From Rahnella woolbedingensis (lineage in GTDB: Bacteria > Pseudomonadota > Gammaproteobacteria > Enterobacterales > Enterobacteriaceae): a stretch of DNA of 64,000 bases. Below, in pieces: positions 1 to 8,560 of this stretch; within the stretch, counting starts at the first letter, position 1, and each line of letters starts with the position of its first letter. Under the pieces are notes generated by a model. That model was not told the origin of the DNA. It was given only the letters and a program-made list of their open reading frames with translations, and made no database searches. The stretch spans positions 105,963 through 169,962 of the forward strand of contig NZ_RAHH01000012.1 of assembly GCF_003602095.1 (NCBI RefSeq). Reading direction: 5' to 3'. The position numbers and the translations under genes were made by a program.

Positions 1-160
1 TTCAACCTTCATGCCACAAAAGGTCACACCCCCCCTCTTCTTAAGTGAAATCATTTGAATTCATTTCCTTGATGAATATATGGATGCTTTGTCATCAGAT
101 CACAAAATTTCATCTAAAATTACATCGAAAACACCAATTCACACACATTTGATAACATTT

Positions 161-189
161 TTGACACATCAACCATTTTTCTTTACAGA
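161..189 (+). promoter_or_regulatory. Candidate sigma-70 promoter upstream of gluconate dehydrogenase operon
   Basis: A perfect -35 hexamer TTGACA (161-166) is followed after 17 bases by the weak -10-like hexamer TACAGA (184-189), in an AT-rich stretch. It lies about 180 bases ahead of the first operon gene. The rest of 1-372 holds no gene that I can support. The -10 match is poor, so this is only a candidate. Confidence 0.35.
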
Positions 190-372
190 GTGTTTTCATT
201 TATTCTTAGCAGGTTAACGATTTTTGATGCCACCCGACTGCTTATGCAGAGCGTATCTCAAATCAGAATGGCGTTATCACCGCGGATGTTTCACTGACCG
301 AAACAACCCGATGAACGCCATTTATAGCCCGTTGTTGCAACACATAGCCCTTCTAAAAAACAGGGAACATAA

Positions 373-1122
373 ATGAGCAAAAAAACGTTGCCCGGTGTCA
401 CTCGCCGGCAGATCCTCTCGTTCACGGCAGCCTCAGCGGTGTTGGGCGCAGCCAAAGCCGCAAACGCAGTCACGCTCAAAGGTACGCCCGTGTGGAGCCC
501 CTTTGACGCGAGCCCGCCGCCCCAAATTGAACTCGATGGCTGGGCGTTCTTCACCGACGCTGAAGCCGCTGCAATGGAAGCTATCGTAGACCGTCTGGTA
601 CCTGCCGATAATCTGAGTGCCGGTGGCAAAGAAGCCGGTTGCGCGGTGTTTATCGACCGTCAGCTGGCGGGTTTCTACGGCACCTACGCCCGCCTTTACA
701 TGGAAGGCCCTTTCCAGGAAGGCACGCCGGAACAAGGCGATCAGTCCCCGCTGGTTCCCCAGCAACGCTACCGACTCGGCCTGGCCGCGCTGGATAAATA
801 TACCCAGTCTCAGCACCAGAAGTTGTTCAAGGACTTGCCCGGAGATCAGCAGGACCAAATTCTGTCCGGCCTGGAAAACGGAAAAATAGCTCTCGATGGG
901 ATCGATTCCAAACTGTTCTTCGCCATTGCGCTGAAAAATACGATGGAAGGTTTCTTCGCCGATCCTATTTATGGCGGTAACCGCAATATGGTGTCGTGGA
1001 AAATGCTGGGCTTCCCTGGCGCACGCTACGACTACCGCGAATATGTCGGCAAACATAACCAGAAACTCGATCTGGAACCGCTGAGTATTTCGGGCGGCGA
1101 CGCATGGAAAATGAAAAGCTAA
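373..1122 (+). CDS. Gluconate 2-dehydrogenase small (gamma) subunit, subunit-3 family
   Basis: The 249-residue protein opens with a twin-arginine signal (TRRQILSF at about residues 10-17, then a hydrophobic Ala-rich run ending near ANA). This indicates folded export through the TAT system, probably carrying the FAD partner along. The body matches the gluconate 2-dehydrogenase subunit 3 family, the small partner of membrane-bound FAD dehydrogenases that oxidise gluconate to 2-ketogluconate in the periplasm. It is first in a three-gene operon, with 15 bases to the flavoprotein gene and then a cytochrome c gene, the classic gamma/alpha/cytochrome layout. The exact sugar acid cannot be read from sequence; 2-ketogluconate or sorbitol dehydrogenase-like specificity is possible. 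Confidence 0.85.
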   Translation: MSKKTLPGVTRRQILSFTAASAVLGAAKAANAVTLKGTPVWSPFDASPPPQIELDGWAFFTDAEAAAMEAIVDRLVPADNLSAGGKEAGCAVFIDRQLAGFYGTYARLYMEGPFQEGTPEQGDQSPLVPQQRYRLGLAALDKYTQSQHQKLFKDLPGDQQDQILSGLENGKIALDGIDSKLFFAIALKNTMEGFFADPIYGGNRNMVSWKMLGFPGARYDYREYVGKHNQKLDLEPLSISGGDAWKMKS

Positions 1123-1137
1123 GGGCAGAACAACATT

Positions 1138-2901
1138 ATGGCAAAGAAATTACCTAAAACCGACGTGGTGGTTATCGGGCTCGGCTGGGCCGGTTCGATC
1201 ATCGCCAATGAATTATGCGATGAAGGCCTGAATGTGGTGGCGATTGAGCGCGGCCCGTGGCGCGATACTGCCCGTGATTTTAACGTGGCCACTGTCACCG
1301 ACGAATTGCGCTACAACAGCCGTCAGGAACTGATGCTGCGCACCCGCCAGAACACCATCACTATCCGTAACAATCCGGCGCAAACTGCCCTGCCGATGCG
1401 CGAATGGGGTTCTTTCCATCCCGGCAATGGCACCGGCGGTGCAGGTAATCACTGGGCGGGAATTACCTTCCGTTTCCAGCCGGATGAATTCCGCCTGAAA
1501 AGCCATCTGACCGAACGTTACGGCGCTAACGCCATCCCGGAAGAACTGGTGTTGCAGGACTGGGGCACCGACTGGGAAGAGATGGAGCCGCATTACGCCT
1601 CTTTTGAGCGACTGGCCGGTGTTTCCGGAAAAGCCAGCAATGTGAAAGGCGAACATCATGACGGCGGTAACCCGTATGAAGGGATGCGCTCAATTGAGTA
1701 TCCGACCCGTCCGATGGATCAGCCTTATGGCCCGACGCTGTTTGCTGAAGCAGCGCGCAACATGGGCTACAAAGCGTTCCCGGTGCCCTCTTCGCTGATT
1801 TCCGAGCCTTACACCAACCCGCTCGGCGTGAAAATGGGACCCTGTACGTACTGCGGTTTCTGCACCAACTACGGCTGTGCAAACTATTCGAAAGCCAGCG
1901 CGATCACTACCGTGTTACCGGCGCTTATTCGCAAAGAGAATTTTGAAGCCCGCACCAACTGTGAAGTCATGCAGGTGCTGACCGATTCCACCGGCAAACG
2001 CGCTACCGGCGTGATTTACATCGATTCATCTGGCGATGAGTGGGAACAGCCAGCAGATCTGGTGATTGTCAGCGCATTCACCTTTGAAAATGTACGTCTG
2101 ATGCTGCTTTCCGGTATCGGTAAACCCTACGATCCGGTTACGTTAAGCGGTACCACTGGTCGTAATTATGCTTATCAGACCGCCAATGGCGTGCAGCTGT
2201 TCTTCGATGACAAAAACTTCAATCCGTTCATCGGCGCAGGCGCGGTCGGAATGGGCATTGATGATTTTAACAACGATAACTTTGACCACAGCGGTCTCGG
2301 CTTCTTCGGCGGCGGCAGTATACGCGTCACGCCAATTGGCGGCGCGCCTATCGGTTACCGACCTGTTCCACCGGGAACGCCAAAATGGGGTTCCGAGTGG
2401 AAAAAAGCCACAGTCGCTAACTATCTCAGCTCGATGTCGATTGGTTGTGAAGCCAGCAGCTACACCACCAAAACCAACTATCTGTCGCTCGATCCGAATT
2501 ACAAAGACCGTCTCGGCCGTCCGCTGCTGCGTGTGACCTTCGACTTCCCGGAAAACGACCTGAAAATGGCCGCGTATTGCACCGGTAAAGTGGCTGAAAT
2601 CGCCAAAGCGATGAACCCGCGCCAGTTGGTCGCTAACCCGATGAAAGGCCACTGGAACGGCACGCCGTATCAGTCTTCACACGTGGTGGGCGGATTTGTG
2701 ATGGGCGCGGATCCGTCCACCAGTTCGGTGAACAAACACCTGCAAGTCTGGGACGTACCCAACCTGTTTGTGGTCGGCGCTTCCGCGTTCCCGCAGAACC
2801 CGGGTTACAACCCGACCGGCACCGTGGGCGCGCTGGCGTTTAAAGCCGCGCATGCCATCCGCAATTTCTATCTGAAAAAACCGGGAGAGATGATCGCATG
2901 A
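1138..2901 (+). CDS. Gluconate 2-dehydrogenase FAD-binding subunit (GMC oxidoreductase)
   Basis: This 587-residue GMC-family flavoprotein is the catalytic subunit of the periplasmic gluconate dehydrogenase. An N-terminal Rossmann FAD motif (VVIGLGWAGS, residues about 11-20) is followed by the GTGGAGNHW segment near residue 98. A Cys-rich patch (CTYCGFCTNYGC, about residues 238-249) is reminiscent of an iron-sulfur site in this subfamily. The C-terminal GMC segment holds the SSHVVGG active-site histidine and the NPGYNPTGTVGALAFKA end. It has no signal peptide, which fits co-export with the TAT-tagged small subunit. Its stop overlaps the start of the cytochrome gene as ATGA, so the two are probably translationally coupled. 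Confidence 0.88.
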   Translation: MAKKLPKTDVVVIGLGWAGSIIANELCDEGLNVVAIERGPWRDTARDFNVATVTDELRYNSRQELMLRTRQNTITIRNNPAQTALPMREWGSFHPGNGTGGAGNHWAGITFRFQPDEFRLKSHLTERYGANAIPEELVLQDWGTDWEEMEPHYASFERLAGVSGKASNVKGEHHDGGNPYEGMRSIEYPTRPMDQPYGPTLFAEAARNMGYKAFPVPSSLISEPYTNPLGVKMGPCTYCGFCTNYGCANYSKASAITTVLPALIRKENFEARTNCEVMQVLTDSTGKRATGVIYIDSSGDEWEQPADLVIVSAFTFENVRLMLLSGIGKPYDPVTLSGTTGRNYAYQTANGVQLFFDDKNFNPFIGAGAVGMGIDDFNNDNFDHSGLGFFGGGSIRVTPIGGAPIGYRPVPPGTPKWGSEWKKATVANYLSSMSIGCEASSYTTKTNYLSLDPNYKDRLGRPLLRVTFDFPENDLKMAAYCTGKVAEIAKAMNPRQLVANPMKGHWNGTPYQSSHVVGGFVMGADPSTSSVNKHLQVWDVPNLFVVGASAFPQNPGYNPTGTVGALAFKAAHAIRNFYLKKPGEMIA

Positions 2902-4133
2902 AAAAGTTAACGTCATTCTCACTCGGATTACTGGCACTGAGCGTTTCCGGTCTGGCACATGCCGCAGGCGACGGCTCTTTCGAGCAGGTAGAACGCGGGC
3001 GTTATCTGGCCACCGTGGGCGACTGTGCGGCCTGCCACACCGCCTCGACGCCGGACGCCAAACCTTTTGCCGGTGGCGTGCCGATAGAAACGCCGTTTGG
3101 TCGTCTGGTCGGCGCCAACATCACGCCGGATCCGCAAACGGGTATCGGTAAATGGAGCTTCGACGACTTCCAGCGCGCGATGTCTGAAGGTATCGGTCAC
3201 GGCGGAAAACGTCTGTACGGCGCGATGCCGTTCACGGCGTACACCAAAGTCACCCGCGAAGATAACGCCGCGATCTGGGCTTATCTGCAAACCCTGCAGC
3301 CGGTGCATCACGAAGTCGAAACCAACCAGCTGCCGTTCCCGTTCAACGTGCGTACCAGCCTGATGGGCTGGAACTGGCTGAACTTTAACAAAGGCGAATT
3401 CAAACCGCAGATGGATAAATCTGCACAGTGGAATCGCGGCGCTTATATTGTTGAAGGCCTGGGGCACTGCGGAACCTGTCACACGCCGAAAAATATGACT
3501 GGCGGCGACAAAGACAGCGAATTCCTGCAAGGCGCCGTGGTGGAAAACTGGGTTGCACCGGACATCACCAGCAATAAGCACACCGGTATCGGCAACTGGA
3601 CGCAGGAAGATCTGATGCAGTATCTGAAGACCGGCTCTAACCGCTTCGATATGGCGTCCGGCCCGATGGCAGAAGAAGTCACCAATTCTTCACAACACTG
3701 GACGGATGCGGATCTCAAAGCCGTGGCGGTTTATCTGAAAGACAGCGGTCACGACAGCGGGAATAAAGCGCCTGCGCCGGTGAAAGCGGAAGATAACGCC
3801 ATGATGGCCGGGAAACACATCTATGCTGACCGTTGTTCTGCGTGCCATACGCCGGACGGCAAAGGTCAGGAAGGATTGTTCCCACGTCTGGCCGATTCAG
3901 CGCTCATCAATCAGACCAACCCGACATCGCTTATCCGCGTCGTGCTGACGGGCAGCCGTCCGGTCGCGACCGACAGCAAACCGACGGCGCCGTCTATGCC
4001 TTCGTTTGATGCCAACATGAGTGACGCCGATGTGGCGAACGTGCTGACGTATATCCGTAACAGCTGGGGAAATGCCGCCGCGCCGGTGTCAGCCTCCGAC
4101 GTGAAAGACCTGCGTGCAGAACTGAAGAAATAA
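2898..4133 (+). CDS. Gluconate 2-dehydrogenase cytochrome c subunit (tri-haem)
   Basis: This 411-residue protein has a Sec signal peptide (MKKLTSF...LAHAA) and three c-type haem motifs: CAACH at residues 43-47, CGTCH near 190 and CSACH near 311. This is the usual architecture of the membrane-associated cytochrome subunit of gluconate, sorbitol and alcohol dehydrogenases, passing electrons from FAD to ubiquinone. It overlaps the flavoprotein gene by four bases and is the last gene before a strong terminator, so it closes the operon. The haem ligation requires the Ccm system, which is not in this window. Confidence 0.88.
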   Translation: MKKLTSFSLGLLALSVSGLAHAAGDGSFEQVERGRYLATVGDCAACHTASTPDAKPFAGGVPIETPFGRLVGANITPDPQTGIGKWSFDDFQRAMSEGIGHGGKRLYGAMPFTAYTKVTREDNAAIWAYLQTLQPVHHEVETNQLPFPFNVRTSLMGWNWLNFNKGEFKPQMDKSAQWNRGAYIVEGLGHCGTCHTPKNMTGGDKDSEFLQGAVVENWVAPDITSNKHTGIGNWTQEDLMQYLKTGSNRFDMASGPMAEEVTNSSQHWTDADLKAVAVYLKDSGHDSGNKAPAPVKAEDNAMMAGKHIYADRCSACHTPDGKGQEGLFPRLADSALINQTNPTSLIRVVLTGSRPVATDSKPTAPSMPSFDANMSDADVANVLTYIRNSWGNAAAPVSASDVKDLRAELKK

Positions 4134-4154
4134 ACAGGAAACTGTCGAAATGAT

Positions 4155-4183
4155 AAAGGCCGCAGAAGCGGCCTTTATTTTTG
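4155..4183 (+). terminator. Rho-independent terminator after the gluconate dehydrogenase operon
   Basis: A 9-bp stem (AAAGGCCGC / GCGGCCTTT) with a 4-base loop is followed by ATTTTTG, 21 bases past the cytochrome stop codon. Confidence 0.85.
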
Positions 4184-4214
4184 CAAGCCTGACGTTGCAG
4201 GCATCACAGAGAAA

Positions 4215-4634
4215 TCAGTGCTGGGAAGGCATCTGCATAATCTGCACTAACAGATGATCGTTATTCTGGCTTAGTTGCACCAGATGTTTGCATTCCACTT
4301 TTATTGCGGTGAGCTGTTCTTCGGTCAGTGAGTACGGCAGGTTGATATCAATGCTGTACATATTTTGCTGCTCGGCCAGTTCAATCAACCGGACGATATT
4401 GGTCTCATCGCTGACCTGCGTGGAAACTACCTGTAAAGCCAGTGCGCGTAAGGCTTCCTGCCTGGAATTTTCTTTCTTAGAACGGGATTTCAGTACCATG
4501 CCGAAGAACGGCATCACGCCATAAATCGCGTCAACAAAACTCCATTTCTTTTTGCAGGATGCGGACAAATATTCCATATAGTCAAAGGACGCTTTTTGAC
4601 TGCGCGCATCGGGTACCAGGCGGTTTTCATTCAT
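4215..4634 (-). CDS. Hypothetical protein, 139 residues
   Basis: I do not recognise this protein. It reads as a soluble, mainly helical polypeptide with a moderately hydrophobic stretch (FVDAIYGVMPFFGMVL, about residues 33-48), a basic linker (KSRSKKE) and a C-terminal half rich in helix-forming residues. There is no signal peptide or recognisable motif. It sits alone, convergent with the gluconate operon and divergent from rstA. The start has a plausible ribosome site (AGGAATAGGGG just upstream on the minus strand). Function is unknown. Confidence 0.6.
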   Translation of the reverse strand: MNENRLVPDARSQKASFDYMEYLSASCKKKWSFVDAIYGVMPFFGMVLKSRSKKENSRQEALRALALQVVSTQVSDETNIVRLIELAEQQNMYSIDINLPYSLTEEQLTAIKVECKHLVQLSQNNDHLLVQIMQMPSQH

Positions 4635-4930
4635 CCCCTATTCCTCTTCCTGGTCAGGGCCAATCAATTAGGCAAATCAATCTGTAACGATGAAGATATT
4701 CATCTATATAATGGCATAATTCACGGATACTTTGCCAGTCGGTTTGGGTGCTTAAGTTTGAGCAGTTATTGCCTGAGCAGACAAAATTTGTCATTTCAGA
4801 ATTTATCGAAAGTATTTCGCGGAGTTGGAATTCACGCCGCAAAACTGACATGTTCTATTACGCTAGCAGGATGGCGCCGTCAGGCGGGTCACGCTATGCT
4901 AATCACCGGATTTCTAAAAGCAGCAAGCCA

Positions 4931-5662
4931 ATGAATAAAATCGTTTTTGTAGAAGATGATGTAGAAGTCGGCAACCTGATCGCCGCCTATCTGGGTAAAC
5001 ACGATATCGATGTGCTGGTGGAGCCACGTGGCGATACCGCGCAGGCACGCATTGAGAAAGAAAAACCCGATCTTGTCCTGCTGGACATCATGCTTCCCGG
5101 CAAAGACGGCATGACACTGTGCCGCGATTTACGGCCGATATTTCCGGGCCCAATCGTGTTGCTGACCTCGCTCGACAGCGACATGAACCACATCTTATCG
5201 CTGGAAATGGGTGCTAACGATTACATTCTGAAAACCACGCCTCCGGCGGTGCTTCTGGCGCGTTTACGCCTGCATTTACGCCAGAATCCGGCGCAAACCC
5301 TTCAGAGCGAGCAACCGGTTCAGACACTGAAAGGCGGCAATGCGCTGCACTTTGGTCAGTTGTGCATTGATCCGGTTAACCGCGAAGTGACGCTGGTCGA
5401 TGAAACGATTGTGCTCTCCACTTCTGACTTTGATTTGCTGTGGGAACTGGCGACTCACGCCGGCCGCATTATGGATCGCGAAGCCTTGCTGAAAAACCTG
5501 CGTGGCGTCAGCTATGACGGGCTGGATCGCAGCATCGACGTGGCGATCTCCCGCCTGCGTCGTAAATTGTACGACAACACCCTTGAGCCATTTCGCATCA
5601 AAACCGTGCGCAACAAAGGCTATTTATTTGCCCCTAATGCCTGGGAGTCTTTGCAGGAATGA
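4931..5662 (+). CDS. rstA: Response regulator RstA
   Basis: This is an OmpR-family response regulator of 243 residues. The receiver domain begins VFVEDDVEVGNL and has the phospho-acceptor Asp in LLDIMLPGKDG (near residue 52), Thr/Ser in LLTSLDSDMN and the conserved Lys in ILKTTPP. A winged-helix DNA-binding domain with the LRGVSYDGLDRSIDVAISRLRRK recognition region follows. The sequence is almost residue-for-residue the enterobacterial RstA pattern. I chose the ATG at 4931 because the upstream in-frame extension is not part of the family. Its stop overlaps the rstB start (ATGA). In E. coli RstAB responds to PhoPQ and acid and controls asr, csgD and others; whether that holds here is inference. 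Confidence 0.95.
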   Translation: MNKIVFVEDDVEVGNLIAAYLGKHDIDVLVEPRGDTAQARIEKEKPDLVLLDIMLPGKDGMTLCRDLRPIFPGPIVLLTSLDSDMNHILSLEMGANDYILKTTPPAVLLARLRLHLRQNPAQTLQSEQPVQTLKGGNALHFGQLCIDPVNREVTLVDETIVLSTSDFDLLWELATHAGRIMDREALLKNLRGVSYDGLDRSIDVAISRLRRKLYDNTLEPFRIKTVRNKGYLFAPNAWESLQE

Positions 5663-7002
5663 AAAAGCTTTTCATCCAGTTTTTTTTGTTGCTGCTGGTC
5701 TGCTTTATGGTCATGGCGATGCTGGTCGGGCTGGTCTATAAAGTGACCGCTGAGAAAACCGGCCGACAGTCCATGAACGACCTGATGAAAAGTTCGCTGT
5801 ATTTAATGCGCAGTGAGCTCAGAGAAATCCCGATAAAAGACTGGAATAAGACCATAAATACGCTGGACTTAAATCTGTCTTTCAAGCTGCACATTGAACC
5901 CCTCGGTAAACGCAAACTCAGCCCGTTGCTTGATCAGCGCCTGAAAGACGGCGAAATCGTGGCACTCGATGATGAATATACCTTTATCCAGCGGGTGCCG
6001 CGCAGCCACTACGTGCTGGTGGTCGGGCCGATCCCGTATCTGTTTTATATGCACGAAATGCGCGTGCTCGATTTCGTTCTGCTCATGCTCATCGGTCTGT
6101 CGCTGGCGTTACCCGTCTTCCTGTGGATGCGTCCGCACTGGCAGGATTTGCTGCGTCTGGAAAACTCGGCGCTGCGCCTGGGTAACGGGCATCTCGACGA
6201 GCGCATTGATTTTGATTCGACCTCCAGCCTGAACCGGCTGGGCGTGGCGTTTAACCAGATGGCGGACAACATCAGCACGCTGGTCGCCAGTAAAAAACTG
6301 CTGATCGACGGCATCGCGCATGAACTTCGCACACCACTGGTTCGCCTGCGTTACCGGCTGGCCATCAGCGAAAATTTACCCGAGGCGGAGCAAAATGCCA
6401 TCAACCGGGATATCGGACAGCTGGAAGCGCTGATTGATGAACTGCTGACGTATGCACGCCTTGACCGGCCACAGGTGACGCTGAATCTGGAAAAAGTCAA
6501 TCTGGCCGAATGGCTGGAAGATAAAGTCGATGATTTCCGCATGATCACCGAGCGCACGATCCTTTACGACGCCCCGCAAAACAGTGATTTCGGCGGCGTG
6601 GATTTACGTCTGATGGAGCGTGTGCTGGACAACCTGGTCAATAACGGTCTGCGTTATTCGCAGGAAACCCTGCGCGTCAGTCTGTGGCTCGACGGAGAAC
6701 TGGCCAGCCTGCAGGTCGAAGACGACGGGCCGGGTATTCCGCCGCAAGAGCGCCAGCGGATCTTCGAGCCGTTCGTGCGTCTGGATCCGAGCCGCGACCG
6801 CGCTACCGGCGGCTGCGGGCTGGGGCTGGCCATCGTTCATTCCATCGCCGTGGCATATCAGGGGCGCATCGCCGTAGACAGCAGCCCGCTGGGCGGCGCC
6901 AGCATGCGTTTCAGCTGGCCGGTAAAACCCACATTTAATCTGGCTGTCGAACAGCCTAATAATGAAAATCAGGAAGGGAGCCATAATGACCATCGCATAT
7001 AA
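5659..7002 (+). CDS. rstB: Sensor histidine kinase RstB
   Basis: This is a 447-residue inner-membrane histidine kinase and the partner of RstA. It has an N-terminal membrane segment (FIQFFLLLLVCFMVMAMLVGLV), a periplasmic sensor of about 110 residues and a second membrane segment around residues 135-155. A HAMP linker, the HisKA phospho-acceptor IAHELRTPLVRLRYRL (His near residue 220) and the HATPase boxes (NLVNNGLRYS, DDGPGIPP, GCGLGLAIVHS) follow. It is slightly longer than the E. coli protein at the C terminus, where its last 17 bases overlap the start of the following carboxypeptidase gene. Confidence 0.95.
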   Translation: MKKLFIQFFLLLLVCFMVMAMLVGLVYKVTAEKTGRQSMNDLMKSSLYLMRSELREIPIKDWNKTINTLDLNLSFKLHIEPLGKRKLSPLLDQRLKDGEIVALDDEYTFIQRVPRSHYVLVVGPIPYLFYMHEMRVLDFVLLMLIGLSLALPVFLWMRPHWQDLLRLENSALRLGNGHLDERIDFDSTSSLNRLGVAFNQMADNISTLVASKKLLIDGIAHELRTPLVRLRYRLAISENLPEAEQNAINRDIGQLEALIDELLTYARLDRPQVTLNLEKVNLAEWLEDKVDDFRMITERTILYDAPQNSDFGGVDLRLMERVLDNLVNNGLRYSQETLRVSLWLDGELASLQVEDDGPGIPPQERQRIFEPFVRLDPSRDRATGGCGLGLAIVHSIAVAYQGRIAVDSSPLGGASMRFSWPVKPTFNLAVEQPNNENQEGSHNDHRI

Positions 7003-8467
7003 AAAACTACACGACACTTTCGCCCGCCTCTCCCGCTTTGGCCATTTATCGGCAATCGCAGGCTGGGACGCCGCCGCTATGATGCCTGTGGAAGGCGGAC
7101 AAGCCCGTTCGGAAGCGCTGGCGGAACTGAGCGTGCTGACGCATCAGATCCTCACTGCGAAACAGGTGGGTGAATGGCTGGAACAGGCAAGCGGCGAGCA
7201 GCTTAATGACGTCGAGCAGGCAAACCTGCGTGAAATGCGCCGCCATTATCAGCAGGCCGCTCTGCTGCCGGAAAGTCTGGTGCAGGCAAAATCCCTGGCG
7301 GGCGCACGTTGCGAACAGGCCTGGCGTATTCAGCGCAAAGGCAACGACTGGGAAGGTTTCGCTGATAACCTGAAAGAAGTGGTGAAACTGAGCCGTCAGG
7401 AAGCGCAGTTGCGTTCAGAAGCCGCGGGTATCAGCCGCTATGACGCCCTGCTCGATTTATACGAACCGGGTATGACCTCGCAAAAGCTCGATGTTTTGTT
7501 TGGCGATTTGAAAACCTGGTTGCCGGATTTGTTGCAGACCGTGGTCGAAAAGCAAAAGTCTGAAATCCGCATCGCGCCGCAAGGCCCGTTTGATATCGAA
7601 AAACAGCGCCAGCTCGGGCTGAAAGTGATGGAGCGTCTGGGCTTTAACTTTGATGCCGGTCGTCTGGATGTCAGCGCACATCCGTTCTGCGGCGGCGTGC
7701 CACAGGATGTGCGCATCACTACGCGCTATAACGAAGAAGAATTCCTCAGCGCCATGATGGGTGTGATCCACGAAACCGGTCATGCGCGTTACGAACAGAA
7801 TCTGCCGAAAGAATGGCTCGGCCAGCCGGTCTCTAACGCCCGTTCAATGGGCGTACATGAATCCCAGAGCCTGCTGTTTGAAATGCAATTAGGTTGCAGC
7901 GAACCGTTCCTGAAATCTGTCTATCCGCTGGTTATCGAGCAGTTCGGTCATCGTGAAGGGCTGGATGAAAGCAACTTCATGAAGCTGAATCAGCGCGTTC
8001 AGCCCGGTTTCATCCGTGTTGATGCTGATGAACTGAGCTATCCGGCCCACGTGATTTTGCGTTATGAAATCGAAAAAGCGCTGATGGAAGGTGAAATCGA
8101 AGTCGATGATATTCCGGCCTTATGGAACAACAAAATGAAGGAATATCTGGGCATTGATACGGTCGGCAACTACCGCGACGGTTGTATGCAGGATATTCAC
8201 TGGACCGACGGCGGTTTTGGTTATTTCCCGACGTATACGCTGGGTGCCATGTACGCCGCGCAGCTGTTCCAGACAGCCAACAAAGCGATTCCAACGTTGC
8301 AGGATGATATCGTGCGCGGTGACCTGACGGCGTTGTTCCAGTGGTTGCAGCAAAATATCTGGCAGCACGGCAGCCGCTTCTCGACCGATCAGCTGATTAA
8401 GAATGCCACCGGCGAAACGCTGAACCCGGCGTTCTTCCGCGCGCATCTGGAAAACCGTTACCTGTAA
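6986..8467 (+). CDS. Metallocarboxypeptidase, M32 (Taq) family
   Basis: This is a 493-residue cytoplasmic zinc carboxypeptidase of family M32, removing C-terminal residues from peptides with broad specificity. The zinc motif HETGH sits near residues 261-265, followed by the family signature HESQSLLFE and the VDADELSYPAHV segment. No signal peptide is present. I chose the ATG at 6986 over the upstream one because it has an excellent ribosome site (GGAAGGGAG) and gives a normal family start. It overlaps the rstB end by 17 bases, so it is probably co-transcribed and coupled with rstAB. I do not know this gene as a standard rstAB partner. A strong terminator follows. Confidence 0.9.
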   Translation: MTIAYKKLHDTFARLSRFGHLSAIAGWDAAAMMPVEGGQARSEALAELSVLTHQILTAKQVGEWLEQASGEQLNDVEQANLREMRRHYQQAALLPESLVQAKSLAGARCEQAWRIQRKGNDWEGFADNLKEVVKLSRQEAQLRSEAAGISRYDALLDLYEPGMTSQKLDVLFGDLKTWLPDLLQTVVEKQKSEIRIAPQGPFDIEKQRQLGLKVMERLGFNFDAGRLDVSAHPFCGGVPQDVRITTRYNEEEFLSAMMGVIHETGHARYEQNLPKEWLGQPVSNARSMGVHESQSLLFEMQLGCSEPFLKSVYPLVIEQFGHREGLDESNFMKLNQRVQPGFIRVDADELSYPAHVILRYEIEKALMEGEIEVDDIPALWNNKMKEYLGIDTVGNYRDGCMQDIHWTDGGFGYFPTYTLGAMYAAQLFQTANKAIPTLQDDIVRGDLTALFQWLQQNIWQHGSRFSTDQLIKNATGETLNPAFFRAHLENRYL

Positions 8468-8485
8468 TTCATCTGCAAATAAAAC

Positions 8486-8519
8486 AAAAACACCTCCTTT
8501 TCGCAAAGGAGGTGTTTTT
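8486..8519. terminator. Bidirectional terminator between carboxypeptidase and rhamnosidase genes
   Basis: A long perfect hairpin (AACACCTCCTTT, loop TCGC, AAAGGAGGTGTT) is flanked by an A-run on the left and a T-run on the right, so it can end both the rightward carboxypeptidase transcript and the leftward rhamnosidase transcript. Confidence 0.9.
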
Positions 8520-8560
8520 CAGCTGTCTGCTTTTCTTAAGCTATCTGCTTATTGACCCAT

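Noticed and set aside
90..112. Possible CRP site upstream of the gluconate dehydrogenase operon
   Set aside because: Only the right half (TCACA) fits; the left half at the proper spacing does not.
433..1056. Minus-strand open frame opposite the gluconate dehydrogenase small subunit
   Set aside because: Shadow of a well-supported gene with a TAT signal and operon context.
4735..4765. Possible PhoP box ahead of rstA
   Set aside because: Two GTTTG-like half sites are 14 bases apart rather than the expected 11, so the match is not convincing.
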